From an uncultured Alphaproteobacteria bacterium (GTDB taxonomy: Bacteria > Pseudomonadota > Alphaproteobacteria > HIMB59 > GCA-002718135): a stretch of 17,054 bases of DNA. The notes below the pieces were generated by a model. The model saw nothing but the letters and a program-made list of their open reading frames with translations. It ran no database searches and was not told the DNA's origin. Below are positions 1 through 7,160 of the stretch, piece after piece. The DNA is taken from NCBI GenBank assembly GCA_902517315.1, contig CABYBP010000020.1, positions 1 to 17,054 of the forward strand, given 5' to 3'. Within the stretch, counting starts at the first letter, position 1. Each line of letters starts with the position of its first letter. A program made the position numbers and the translations under genes.

Positions 1-1
1 A

Positions 2-613
2 AATGACAAAGATGGCGCTGCTCTTAGTGGACCAAAAGAAATTGGTATTTATCCTGAAACAGGAGAAATGATTACTCTTCGAAAAGGTCCTTATGGATTT
101 TATATGCAAGTTGGTGAAGGTACGAAAGAAAAGAAACCAAAAAGAGTTTCTATTCCTAAAAATTTTGAACCAGATGAAATAGGATTAAACACAGCAATCC
201 AACTACTTGGTTTACCACGTAAATTAGGATTTCATCCGGAAACAAATAAAACGGTTAGTGTCGGTATTGGAATGTATGGACCATATATTTTGCATGATAA
301 AAAATATAAAGCTCTCGAAAAAACAGATAACATTCTTGATATTGAACTTGAAAGAGCCATTGAATTAATTGCTAAACCTACACAGAGAGGTAATGCGACT
401 TTAAAAACATTTGGAGAGCATCCAACAGAAAAGAAAAATATTACTGCCCACGATGGAAAATTTGGACCATATGTAAAATGTGGAAAAATAAATGCATCAA
501 TTCTTGGTGATCAAACAATAGATAGCTTAAAACTAGAAGATGCCATCAGGTTAATTGATGAAAGAAAAGCTAAAATGGGTATCAAAAAAAAGAAAAAAAC
601 AGTTAAGAATTGA
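2..613 (+). CDS. topA: DNA topoisomerase I, C-terminal part (5' end outside window)
   Basis: This is the last ~203 residues of type IA topoisomerase I, which relaxes negatively supercoiled DNA. The frame is open from base 2, so the ATG at 68 is an internal Met. Three C-terminal topoisomerase repeats are visible, each with a 'G-x-x-PET/PTE' turn followed by a 'GPYGFY', 'GMYGPYIL' or 'GKFGPYVK' core. They begin near bases 32, 230 and 410. These repeats bind DNA in the family, and repeats of this spelling are typical of alphaproteobacterial TopA. The protein ends in a lysine-rich tail (KKKKK), a common DNA-binding end. The catalytic TOPRIM and tyrosine domains lie upstream, outside the window. 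The next gene starts 30 nt downstream on the same strand. Confidence 0.93.
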   Translation, partial: NDKDGAALSGPKEIGIYPETGEMITLRKGPYGFYMQVGEGTKEKKPKRVSIPKNFEPDEIGLNTAIQLLGLPRKLGFHPETNKTVSVGIGMYGPYILHDKKYKALEKTDNILDIELERAIELIAKPTQRGNATLKTFGEHPTEKKNITAHDGKFGPYVKCGKINASILGDQTIDSLKLEDAIRLIDERKAKMGIKKKKKTVKN

Positions 614-643
614 ATTAAGCTGAAATAGTTTTAAATAGAGAAT

Positions 644-1966
644 ATGGCAAAAAATATATCTCTATCAACAATTAAAACTTTCAAAAATAAATTTCTAAGA
701 AATAATAAAAATACAGCATCAAGAAATGCATTAATTAAAAATGATTTAGCTAATGTTGCACTCAATTGGGAAAACTTTAGTAAAATCAATCATAATTTTT
801 CTAATCTAATAAAAAAAGAACTTCCTGCAACAAACCAAATGGCATCAGGTAGATGTTGGGGATTTGCAGGATTAAATCTTATGCGTTTGCAAGTTGTTGA
901 TAGCCTTGAATTAAATACATTTGAGTTTTCACAAAATTATTTCATGTTTTGGGATAAGTTAGAGAAAGCAAACTATTTTTTAGAGAATATTGTCAAATCA
1001 AGAGATGAATCATATGAGAGCAGATTAATTACCCATCTTTTAAAAGCACCTGTGCAAGATGGCGGACAGTGGGATATGTTTGTAAACTTAATCAACAAGT
1101 ACGGTGCAGTACCTAAAGATGTAATGCCTGAAACAAATCATAGCAGTAAATCTGGTGCCATGAATTATATTCTTACTCACAAATTAAGAGAGTTTGCTTC
1201 TATACTAAGAAAAAAACCAGCAAAAAATTCTGCAACTCTTAAAAAAGACATGATGGAAACAATTTATAATTTACTAGCAATGTTCCTTGGTCAACCACCA
1301 GATGTTATCAATTGGTCTACTAGAAATAAAGACAATAGACACATTGTCATTTCAGATATGACACCAATTGATTTCTGCAAAAAATATGCTGATATCAATA
1401 TTAAAGATAAAGTTTGCTTAATTCATGCTCCAATGAGCAATAAAAAATTTAATACAATGTACACAGTTGAATATCTTGGTAACGTTGTTGAGGGACAAAT
1501 TATTAAATATTTAAATGTAGATATTAAAGAATTAAAAAAATCTGCGATGGACTCAATAAAAAACAATGAAGCTGTATGGTTTGGTTGTGATGTTGGGAAA
1601 TGTTTTAGTCGTGATATGGGTGTTCTTGATATGGGCATTTACGACTACGAAAATGTCTTCCAAACTTCATTTAAGATGAATAAACAAACTCGTTTAGAGT
1701 ACGGTGATAGTGAAATGACTCATGCCATGCTCTTAACAGGAGTGGATATTAAAAAAAGAAATTCAACTAAATGGAAAATTGAAAATAGCTGGGGAACAAA
1801 AAGTGGTAATCAAGGGTACATGATGATGACCGATGAATGGTTTGATGAATATACCTATGAAGTTGTCATTGATAAAAAATATATAAACAAAAGACTTCTA
1901 AAATACTTAGATATGGAACCAGTAGCACTTGCACCTTGGGATCCAATGGGTGCTTTAGCTAGATAA
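644..1966 (+). CDS. pepC: Cysteine aminopeptidase C / bleomycin hydrolase family (peptidase C1B)
   Basis: This 440-residue protein has the papain-like catalytic triad in the order and context of the C1B (PepC/bleomycin hydrolase) family: Cys71 in NQMASGRCWGFA, His360 in EMTHAMLLTG and Asn381 in KIENSWG. Its length matches the family (about 440-450). The C-terminus reads PWDPMGALAR; in this family the tail lies in the active-site cleft and sets aminopeptidase specificity. There is no signal peptide, so a cytosolic role trimming peptides from their N-termini is expected, probably as a hexamer. The ATG at 644 follows a weak purine stretch (tagaga). The next small gene begins one nucleotide after its stop. 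The family is best known from Gram-positive bacteria, Bacteroidota and eukaryotes, so its presence in a streamlined alphaproteobacterium may reflect transfer (inference). Confidence 0.93.
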   Translation: MAKNISLSTIKTFKNKFLRNNKNTASRNALIKNDLANVALNWENFSKINHNFSNLIKKELPATNQMASGRCWGFAGLNLMRLQVVDSLELNTFEFSQNYFMFWDKLEKANYFLENIVKSRDESYESRLITHLLKAPVQDGGQWDMFVNLINKYGAVPKDVMPETNHSSKSGAMNYILTHKLREFASILRKKPAKNSATLKKDMMETIYNLLAMFLGQPPDVINWSTRNKDNRHIVISDMTPIDFCKKYADINIKDKVCLIHAPMSNKKFNTMYTVEYLGNVVEGQIIKYLNVDIKELKKSAMDSIKNNEAVWFGCDVGKCFSRDMGVLDMGIYDYENVFQTSFKMNKQTRLEYGDSEMTHAMLLTGVDIKKRNSTKWKIENSWGTKSGNQGYMMMTDEWFDEYTYEVVIDKKYINKRLLKYLDMEPVALAPWDPMGALAR

Positions 1967-1967
1967 G

Positions 1968-2195
1968 TTGAATAAAGAAAACGCATCTAAAATTTGGAAA
2001 TTAATTCAAGAAACAGGCGACTTTTTAAAAGGAAAATTATCTGATCACCCTAATCATCCAAAAGGAAGAAATTCTTATGCTCATGTTGCCTTGGAAGTAA
2101 AAAATTATTTTGGTATGACTTATAAAGACATCCCTGATGAAAAATTTAATGAAGTTATTAATTATCTTGAAGAGATAAAATCTAATCCTGAGTAG
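1968..2195 (+). CDS. Small conserved-looking protein of unknown function (75 aa)
   Basis: The ORF uses a TTG start one base after the peptidase stop codon, which suggests translational coupling. I do not firmly recognise the family. The protein is soluble and charged. It has a central HPNHPKGRNSYAH segment and a C-terminal stretch (FGMTYKDIPDEKFNEVINYL) that looks like a short winged or helical unit. That last stretch resembles the 'fgv.sYkeIp..kF.e.i.fl' pattern I know from the C-terminal regions of phage antirepressor-like proteins (ORF6C/P22_AR_C type), but this is pattern memory, not a search. Its 3' end overlaps the convergent MFS gene by 14 nt. No ATG precedes in frame, so the TTG start is inferred from spacing and from the Asn-Lys-Glu start of a regular helix. 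Confidence 0.6.
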   Translation: MNKENASKIWKLIQETGDFLKGKLSDHPNHPKGRNSYAHVALEVKNYFGMTYKDIPDEKFNEVINYLEEIKSNPE

Positions 2196-2757
2196 CTATT
2201 CTTTGATTACCCTGAATGGGTAAGAAAATAATAAAAATTGAAACTATAGCCATCATTATTGCATTAATTAAAAATAAATAAGTAAACTCTAAAGTTATAG
2301 AGTATATTTCTGAAATTAAGAATACCGAAATTGGTCCCGATCCAAATGCGAGAATAAACTTAATTCCGTATACAACACCATGATACTTTTGAGGTGTAAA
2401 CCTACCAAGTAGAAGATTTTCTGTAGGCAGAATACTTGCATTAAATATGGCAGCTAGAATACATAAGACGACTAAAGAATAGCTAGATATGTAAGCTATA
2501 CCAAGATAACATGGAAACTGAAGAAATATACCAATTAAGTAAATAGTTTTTAAATTAAATCTATCAGCAAGTAAGCCTCCAACAAATGTTGTAGCACCAG
2601 AAATAAAATAAATAATTGCTATCATAAATCCAATTTGAATAGAGTTTATATTACCAATACGTATTTCAAAAACTTTTGGTAAGGCTGTTTGAGTATTGTG
2701 AAAAGATAATCCAAGGGCAAACATTGATAAAAGCATTATTAATGCAATTAAAATCAT
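2182..2757 (-). CDS. MFS transporter, C-terminal half (split gene)
   Basis: This 191-residue protein has about six hydrophobic helices and looks like the second half of a 12-helix major facilitator superfamily permease. A motif-A-like loop, GGLLADRF (residues 60-67), sits between its second and third hydrophobic segments, as expected after the internal duplication of MFS proteins. Its ATG overlaps the stop of the N-terminal half by 4 nt (ATGA, 2754-2757). Both halves together give ~393 residues, the usual length of a whole MFS protein. Adding one nucleotide near the repeated gaaatgaaatga would join the frames, so it is either a frameshifted gene (real or sequencing error) or a two-subunit transporter with coupled translation. 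The substrate is unknown. Confidence 0.8.
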   Translation of the reverse strand: MILIALIMLLSMFALGLSFHNTQTALPKVFEIRIGNINSIQIGFMIAIIYFISGATTFVGGLLADRFNLKTIYLIGIFLQFPCYLGIAYISSYSLVVLCILAAIFNASILPTENLLLGRFTPQKYHGVVYGIKFILAFGSGPISVFLISEIYSITLEFTYLFLINAIMMAIVSIFIIFLPIQGNQRIATQD

Positions 2758-3362
2758 TTCATTTCGTGAATGATCTTGCTGATCATTTTTAATAAATAAT
2801 TTTTGTAAGATATTTTATCTATTAAAATTAAGTAAATAAGAATAAACCCAATAATAATTGATATTAAACCAGGTAATATAAAAGCTAATTGCCAGTTTAG
2901 TAATTCTGTCAGAGTGCCGGCTACAAATGCGCCAGATCCTATCCCTACTCCACCAAAAATACCATTTACACCAAGTGCTCTTCCTTGTTTATTTGCTGCA
3001 TGAATCACCCAAGGAATACCTACTGGATGATAAATAGAACAGAAAAGTCCAAGAAGTGATAAGGAAAAAAATAATAAAGGAACCGATGTGCTAAGGCCAC
3101 ATAAAATGGAAGCTACTCCCATTCCAATAAACATAATTGTCATTGTTCCTGAACGAGACCATTTATCACTTAACCAACCAAAAGGTATTGCTCCTAAACC
3201 AATTAGTAGAGCTCCAAGAGACCATAATTTAATTAATTGATCATAAGAAATATTCCAGTCTTTTTCAATCGTCAGAACGATTACAAAATAAAATGCTGCG
3301 AACATATGCATAAGTGCATGACCTATTGAAGAAAATAGGAGTGTATAAAAAGTATTATTCAA
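2754..3362 (-). CDS. MFS transporter, N-terminal half (split gene)
   Basis: This 202-residue, roughly six-helix protein carries the diagnostic MFS motif A between helices 2 and 3, GWLSDKWSR (residues 62-70), with Asp66 and Arg70. The later LFCSIYHPVGI stretch (about residues 106-116) recalls the 'xxFHPxG' signature of fosmidomycin-resistance-like MFS exporters, so an efflux or small-molecule carrier is a reasonable guess. The protein stops after a positively charged loop (LLKMISKIIHEMK), where the cytoplasmic linker between helices 6 and 7 should be. The C-terminal half follows at once in the -1 frame. Its start lies 8 nt inside the end of msrB, so it belongs to the same transcript. Confidence 0.82.
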   Translation of the reverse strand: MNNTFYTLLFSSIGHALMHMFAAFYFVIVLTIEKDWNISYDQLIKLWSLGALLIGLGAIPFGWLSDKWSRSGTMTIMFIGMGVASILCGLSTSVPLLFFSLSLLGLFCSIYHPVGIPWVIHAANKQGRALGVNGIFGGVGIGSGAFVAGTLTELLNWQLAFILPGLISIIIGFILIYLILIDKISYKNYLLKMISKIIHEMK

Positions 3363-3750
3363 ACTCTTCGTAATTAATAGAAAGAGAATTTACACAATAT
3401 CTTTTGCCGGTAGGTTCAGGACCATCATCAAAGACATGACCTAGATGGGCATCACATTTCGCACACATAATTTCAATACGCACCATTCCATGAGATCTAT
3501 CAGTCTCTATTTTAATTGCTTCAGGTGATATTTGTTCAAAAAAACTTGGCCATCCACAATAAGAATCATATTTTGTTGAACTATTAAATAATTCATTACC
3601 ACAGCATTTACATTTAAAAATACCACCATTAATAATTTCAAAATTTTTACCAGAAAAAGGAGGTTCTGTTCCCTTTTGTCTTGTTACAAAATATTCATCT
3701 TCTGTGAGAAGAGACTTCCATTCTTCATCAGTTTTAATTACTTTGTTCAT
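3355..3750 (-). CDS. msrB: Peptide methionine-(R)-S-oxide reductase MsrB
   Basis: MsrB reduces the R form of methionine sulfoxide in proteins, repairing oxidative damage in the cytosol. The 131-residue sequence is full length for a stand-alone MsrB. The zinc ligands are present as two CxxC pairs: Cys47/Cys50 (CKCC) and Cys96/Cys99 (CAKC). The catalytic Cys119 is in KRYCVNSLS, and Cys65 in the CGWPSF motif is the likely recycling cysteine. HLGHVFDDGPEPTGKRYC is the family signature. The start overlaps the EamA permease gene by 17 nt and the end overlaps the MFS gene by 8 nt, so it is translated from the middle of an operon. No MsrA is seen in the window. Confidence 0.97.
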   Translation of the reverse strand: MNKVIKTDEEWKSLLTEDEYFVTRQKGTEPPFSGKNFEIINGGIFKCKCCGNELFNSSTKYDSYCGWPSFFEQISPEAIKIETDRSHGMVRIEIMCAKCDAHLGHVFDDGPEPTGKRYCVNSLSINYEEFE

Positions 3751-4642
3751 TTTTAAATCTTATATTAGATAATATAATTCCTGTAATTATAAAAAAAACA
3801 CCTACAATATGAAATATTGCAAAACTCTCATTTAAAAAAGTTATTGCCCAAATTGCTGCAAAGACAGGTATAAAATGTAAAAATAAACCAGCTCTATTTG
3901 GCCCAATTAAATGTACACCTTTATTCCAACCAAAAAAAGCAGCAATACTTGCAAAAATAGCGACATAAATAATAATGAAAAAATCAGAAGATGATGAAAG
4001 TAAAAAAGTACCATAAAAAGATTCAAAAAGATAAAGTGGAATAATAAAAAATAAACCAATAATGATCATTACTTCCAAGCTTGCTAGTTGAGGAATTGAT
4101 GTATCCATCTTTTTTAACAACACAGAGTACAAGCACCAAGATATTACAGCGGCAAACATCCATATATCTCCAATAGTAAAATTAAGGGTATATAAATTAT
4201 TTAAATTTCCTTTTAAAATTATTGCTAATGCACCTAATAAAGATAAAATTATACCAATTAATTGTAGTTTAGAAATTTTAGTTCGAAACATTATCCAAGA
4301 GAAACCAATCATAATTACAGGTGCAGTTGATGCCATTATAGTTGAATTTAAAACTAAAGTTGTCTGCAATGAAATATATGTAAAGGAGTTAAATATTGTA
4401 ACACTTAATATACTTAATGTAGTCATTAGTAACAAATTTTCTTTATAATAGTTAAAATTTTCCATAATACTTTTAAAAGTAAAGGGTAAAAGTAATAGCA
4501 AAGCTAAAGACCATCTAAAAAAACTTAACTTAAAAGGTGAAAGGTCAGTTATATGAGCAACTTTTCCAAACAAGAAATTTCCTGACCAGAACAAAGAAGA
4601 GGCTGTTAACAATAAGACTGCTAACATTAAGTTTCTTGACAT
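3734..4642 (-). CDS. EamA/DMT-family permease
   Basis: This is a 302-residue integral membrane protein with about ten hydrophobic helices arranged as two EamA repeats, the layout of drug/metabolite transporter (DMT) superfamily carriers such as RhaT- and YdcZ-like exporters. The N-terminal SSLFWSGNFLFGKVA (residues 15-29) is the usual helix-1 signature. The second repeat starts near residue 155 (IGDIWMFAAVISWCLYSVLLKK). Such proteins usually export amino acids, metabolites or drugs; the substrate cannot be told from sequence. The ATG follows directly after the stop codon of the hydroxyacid dehydrogenase gene with no spacer. The gene ends inside msrB, which indicates tight translational coupling. 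Confidence 0.93.
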   Translation of the reverse strand: MSRNLMLAVLLLTASSLFWSGNFLFGKVAHITDLSPFKLSFFRWSLALLLLLPFTFKSIMENFNYYKENLLLMTTLSILSVTIFNSFTYISLQTTLVLNSTIMASTAPVIMIGFSWIMFRTKISKLQLIGIILSLLGALAIILKGNLNNLYTLNFTIGDIWMFAAVISWCLYSVLLKKMDTSIPQLASLEVMIIIGLFFIIPLYLFESFYGTFLLSSSSDFFIIIYVAIFASIAAFFGWNKGVHLIGPNRAGLFLHFIPVFAAIWAITFLNESFAIFHIVGVFFIITGIILSNIRFKNEQSN

Positions 4643-5515
4643 TTATTTATCTACAAGAGTCATAAGGGATGATGTATCAAACCTATTGCCTCCATTTTTT
4701 TGAACTTCTTCATAATATTTATCAACTATTTTTGTAACAGGAAGCATTGCACCATTTTTGTCAGCTTCATTAAAACAAATTGATAGATCTTTACGCATCC
4801 AATCTATGGCAAAACCATAATCAAATTTCCCATCAAGCATAGTTCTATATCTATTTTCCATTTGCCATGATTGAGCCGCTCCCTTGGATATAACGCTAAG
4901 CACCTTTTCCATATCCACATTCGATTTTTTTCCAAAAGCCATTGCTTCAGATAAGCCTTGCACTAATCCTGCAATACAAATTTGATTTATCATTTTAGCT
5001 ATTTGACCTGACCCAGATGGACCTATAAGTTCAACTGCTTTGCCATAAGATGCGAGAACTGGTCTTACAGTATTATAATCTTTTTCATCACCACCTATCA
5101 TAATGGAGAGAACACCATTTTCTGCACCTGCTTGACCACCGGATACAGGTGCATCAAGAAAACTCAATTTTTTATCTTTAAGTTTTTGATAGTAATTTCT
5201 TGCGATCTCTGCGGAAGCTGTTGTGTGATCAACAATAATTGATCCTTCAGCTACTTTTGAAAGAATTCCATCTTCACCTTCCATTACTTCAATAATATCT
5301 TTATCACGTCCAACACACATAAAAACAATTTCAGAATTTTGCGAAGCCTCACCAGGAGTTTTAGCCATGCTGCCTTTATACTCTTCAGCCCATTTTTCTG
5401 CTTTAGCAGTTGTTCTATTATAAACAGTTACATTATAACCTTTGTTTTGAAGATGACCTGCCATTGGATAACCCATTACACCTAAGCCAATAAAAGAAAC
5501 ATTTTTAATACTCAT
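4643..5515 (-). CDS. NAD(P)-dependent beta-hydroxyacid dehydrogenase (3-hydroxyisobutyrate dehydrogenase / tartronate semialdehyde reductase type)
   Basis: This 290-residue protein is full length for the beta-hydroxyacid dehydrogenase family. The N-terminal Rossmann motif is FIGLGVMGYPMAGHL (residues 9-22). The substrate-binding DAPVSGGQAGAENG lies at 121-134. The catalytic Lys174 is in GSGQIAKMINQ, and Lys242 sits in the conserved RKDL segment. Asn33-Arg34-Thr35 at the end of the second strand favours NADP(H) over NADH, as in glyoxylate or succinic-semialdehyde reductases of this family. The substrate could be 3-hydroxyisobutyrate, tartronate semialdehyde, glyoxylate or another short hydroxyacid; sequence does not decide. 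The ATG overlaps the stop of the upstream phosphatase gene (ATGA). Confidence 0.93.
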   Translation of the reverse strand: MSIKNVSFIGLGVMGYPMAGHLQNKGYNVTVYNRTTAKAEKWAEEYKGSMAKTPGEASQNSEIVFMCVGRDKDIIEVMEGEDGILSKVAEGSIIVDHTTASAEIARNYYQKLKDKKLSFLDAPVSGGQAGAENGVLSIMIGGDEKDYNTVRPVLASYGKAVELIGPSGSGQIAKMINQICIAGLVQGLSEAMAFGKKSNVDMEKVLSVISKGAAQSWQMENRYRTMLDGKFDYGFAIDWMRKDLSICFNEADKNGAMLPVTKIVDKYYEEVQKNGGNRFDTSSLMTLVDK

Positions 5516-6318
5516 GAATATTCTCCTAATTTTTCTAAAATTTTTAAATTCAAATCTTCTGAATTACTTACAATTAAATTCTTATTCTTTTTTGTAAAGT
5601 CATATTTATTTTGATCAAAATCTATATCGACACCACCTGCTTCTCTGACAAAAAGAATACCTGGAATATGATCCCAGGGCGATAGTTTTGATAAAATAGC
5701 AAAATTTCTAATCCCAATACCTATATCTATATATTCAAAGCCAATGCATCTATAAGAGTTAACTTCTTTAAATATGTTTTTAAAAACTTTTAACTTATCT
5801 TGAAATTCTGGTTCCCAATATTTTGTACTTATCGATCCTATAGTTTCTTCAATTATATTTTCACCTTTAGTAACAATTTTATTGTTATTGATAAAAGCAC
5901 CTTCATTTTCAATAGCTGAACACATAATTTTTTCTAGCGGCTTATATATCCAAGAATGTAAAATTTTTTCTTTAAATGTTAAGGCTATCATAATTGCAAA
6001 TTTATCCCTACCATTAGTAAAATTTGTTGTTCCATCTATTGGATCAACAGTCCAACAATATGCGTCTTCATTATAGAAATTTAATATATTTGCATTTCTA
6101 GAGTATTCTTCTTCACCTATAAAATTAGAGGAAGGTAAAATTTTTAACAAATTTTTTTTTAATTCTTTTTCAGCTTCTATATCTGCTATTGTTACTAAAT
6201 CTGATCCATTTTTATAATTAATGTCATTGTCTGATAAATTTTTGAATTTTGGTAAAATAATATTTTTACTTACTTTATAACAAATGTCCTCTATGTCTTC
6301 TTGCTTAATATTATCCAT
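5512..6318 (-). CDS. Inositol monophosphatase family protein
   Basis: This 268-residue protein has the metal-binding signatures of the IMPase/FBPase superfamily: GEEEYS at 68-73 (Glu69/Glu70 as metal ligands), DPIDGTTNF at 92-100 (Asp92, Ile94 carbonyl, Asp95) and the C-terminal LSPWDHIPGILFVREAGG (212-229, Asp216). It probably removes phosphate from a small sugar or inositol monophosphate, needing Mg2+. Family members include SuhB, histidinol-phosphate phosphatase and CysQ-like enzymes. The sequence does not fix the substrate, and I see no special marks of CysQ. It overlaps the aminotransferase gene by 8 nt at its start and the dehydrogenase gene by 4 nt at its end. Confidence 0.92.
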   Translation of the reverse strand: MDNIKQEDIEDICYKVSKNIILPKFKNLSDNDINYKNGSDLVTIADIEAEKELKKNLLKILPSSNFIGEEEYSRNANILNFYNEDAYCWTVDPIDGTTNFTNGRDKFAIMIALTFKEKILHSWIYKPLEKIMCSAIENEGAFINNNKIVTKGENIIEETIGSISTKYWEPEFQDKLKVFKNIFKEVNSYRCIGFEYIDIGIGIRNFAILSKLSPWDHIPGILFVREAGGVDIDFDQNKYDFTKKNKNLIVSNSEDLNLKILEKLGEYS

Positions 6319-7156
6319 TTATACACGCTTCAGTATACATTTCTGCTAGTTGCAATGTAATATTGCCAATTTTACCATTATTGATTTTTTTATTATCAAT
6401 TTTCAGAATGGGAGTAATAAAACTTCCAGAACTTGTTAAAAAAACTTCATCTGCATTAATTAATTGCCTATGAGTAAATTGTTTTTCTAATAATTTAAGT
6501 TTAGTTTTTTTTATAATTTTTAAAAGAGAAGTTCTAGTTACTCCTTTTAATATATCTGAATTAGCTGGGTGGGTGATTAAATTATTTTTTTTTATAATCC
6601 AAATATTTGAAGATGTGCCCTCAGTTACTATTCCATTTTGTATTAAAATTGCTTCATAAGCATTTTTCTTTTTGGCCATATTTGCTGCTATAATATTTGG
6701 AAGTAAATTTACTGTTTTAATATCACGTCTTTTCCATCGAAGATCTTGGTATGTAATAGTATTTACTCCTACAAATTTCTTCCCAGGTAAATTAAAACTT
6801 TTGTTTCTTGTGTATACAATAAAAGTTGGGATTAAATTTTTTTGATATTTATGTTCTCTAAATTGAATACCTCTTGTAATTTGTAAATATATTATACCAT
6901 TTTTTGTTTTATTTTTCTTTATTAGATTTAAAAAAATATTAATTACGTTTTTTTTATTGATTGTGAATTTAATTTCTAATTCACGAAGAGAATATTTTAA
7001 TCTCTTAAGATGAAAGTCTAAATCAATTACATTATTATCTAAAACTGCGATAACTTCATACACACTATCAGCAAATTGCAATCCTCTATCCTCAATATGA
7101 ATTTTTGCAGATTTAAAGTTTACAAATTTGTTATTTATAAAAGCAAAATTTGGCAT
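6311..7156 (-). CDS. dat: D-amino-acid aminotransferase (class IV, PLP-dependent)
   Basis: This 281-residue fold-type IV aminotransferase matches the usual length of D-alanine aminotransferase. The PLP-linking lysine is Lys147 in RRDIKTVNLLPN, matching the DIKSLNLL context of known Dat proteins. Glu179 in VTEGTSSNIW binds the pyridine nitrogen, and THPANSDILKGVTR binds the cofactor phosphate. The N-terminal IEDRGLQFADSVYEV is also typical. It interconverts D-alanine and D-glutamate with 2-oxo acids, giving D-amino acids for peptidoglycan or recycling them. Branched-chain aminotransferase IlvE is the nearest alternative, but the DIK and THPAN contexts favour Dat. It starts 4 nt after the trkA stop codon; a trkA-dat pairing is known to me from SAR11-type genomes. 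Confidence 0.92.
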   Translation of the reverse strand: MPNFAFINNKFVNFKSAKIHIEDRGLQFADSVYEVIAVLDNNVIDLDFHLKRLKYSLRELEIKFTINKKNVINIFLNLIKKNKTKNGIIYLQITRGIQFREHKYQKNLIPTFIVYTRNKSFNLPGKKFVGVNTITYQDLRWKRRDIKTVNLLPNIIAANMAKKKNAYEAILIQNGIVTEGTSSNIWIIKKNNLITHPANSDILKGVTRTSLLKIIKKTKLKLLEKQFTHRQLINADEVFLTSSGSFITPILKIDNKKINNGKIGNITLQLAEMYTEACING

Positions 7157-7160
7157 TAGA

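Noticed and set aside
2180..2200. Rho-independent terminator between the convergent small gene and MFS gene
   Set aside because: The two coding regions overlap by 14 nt, and no GC-rich stem followed by a T-run is visible.
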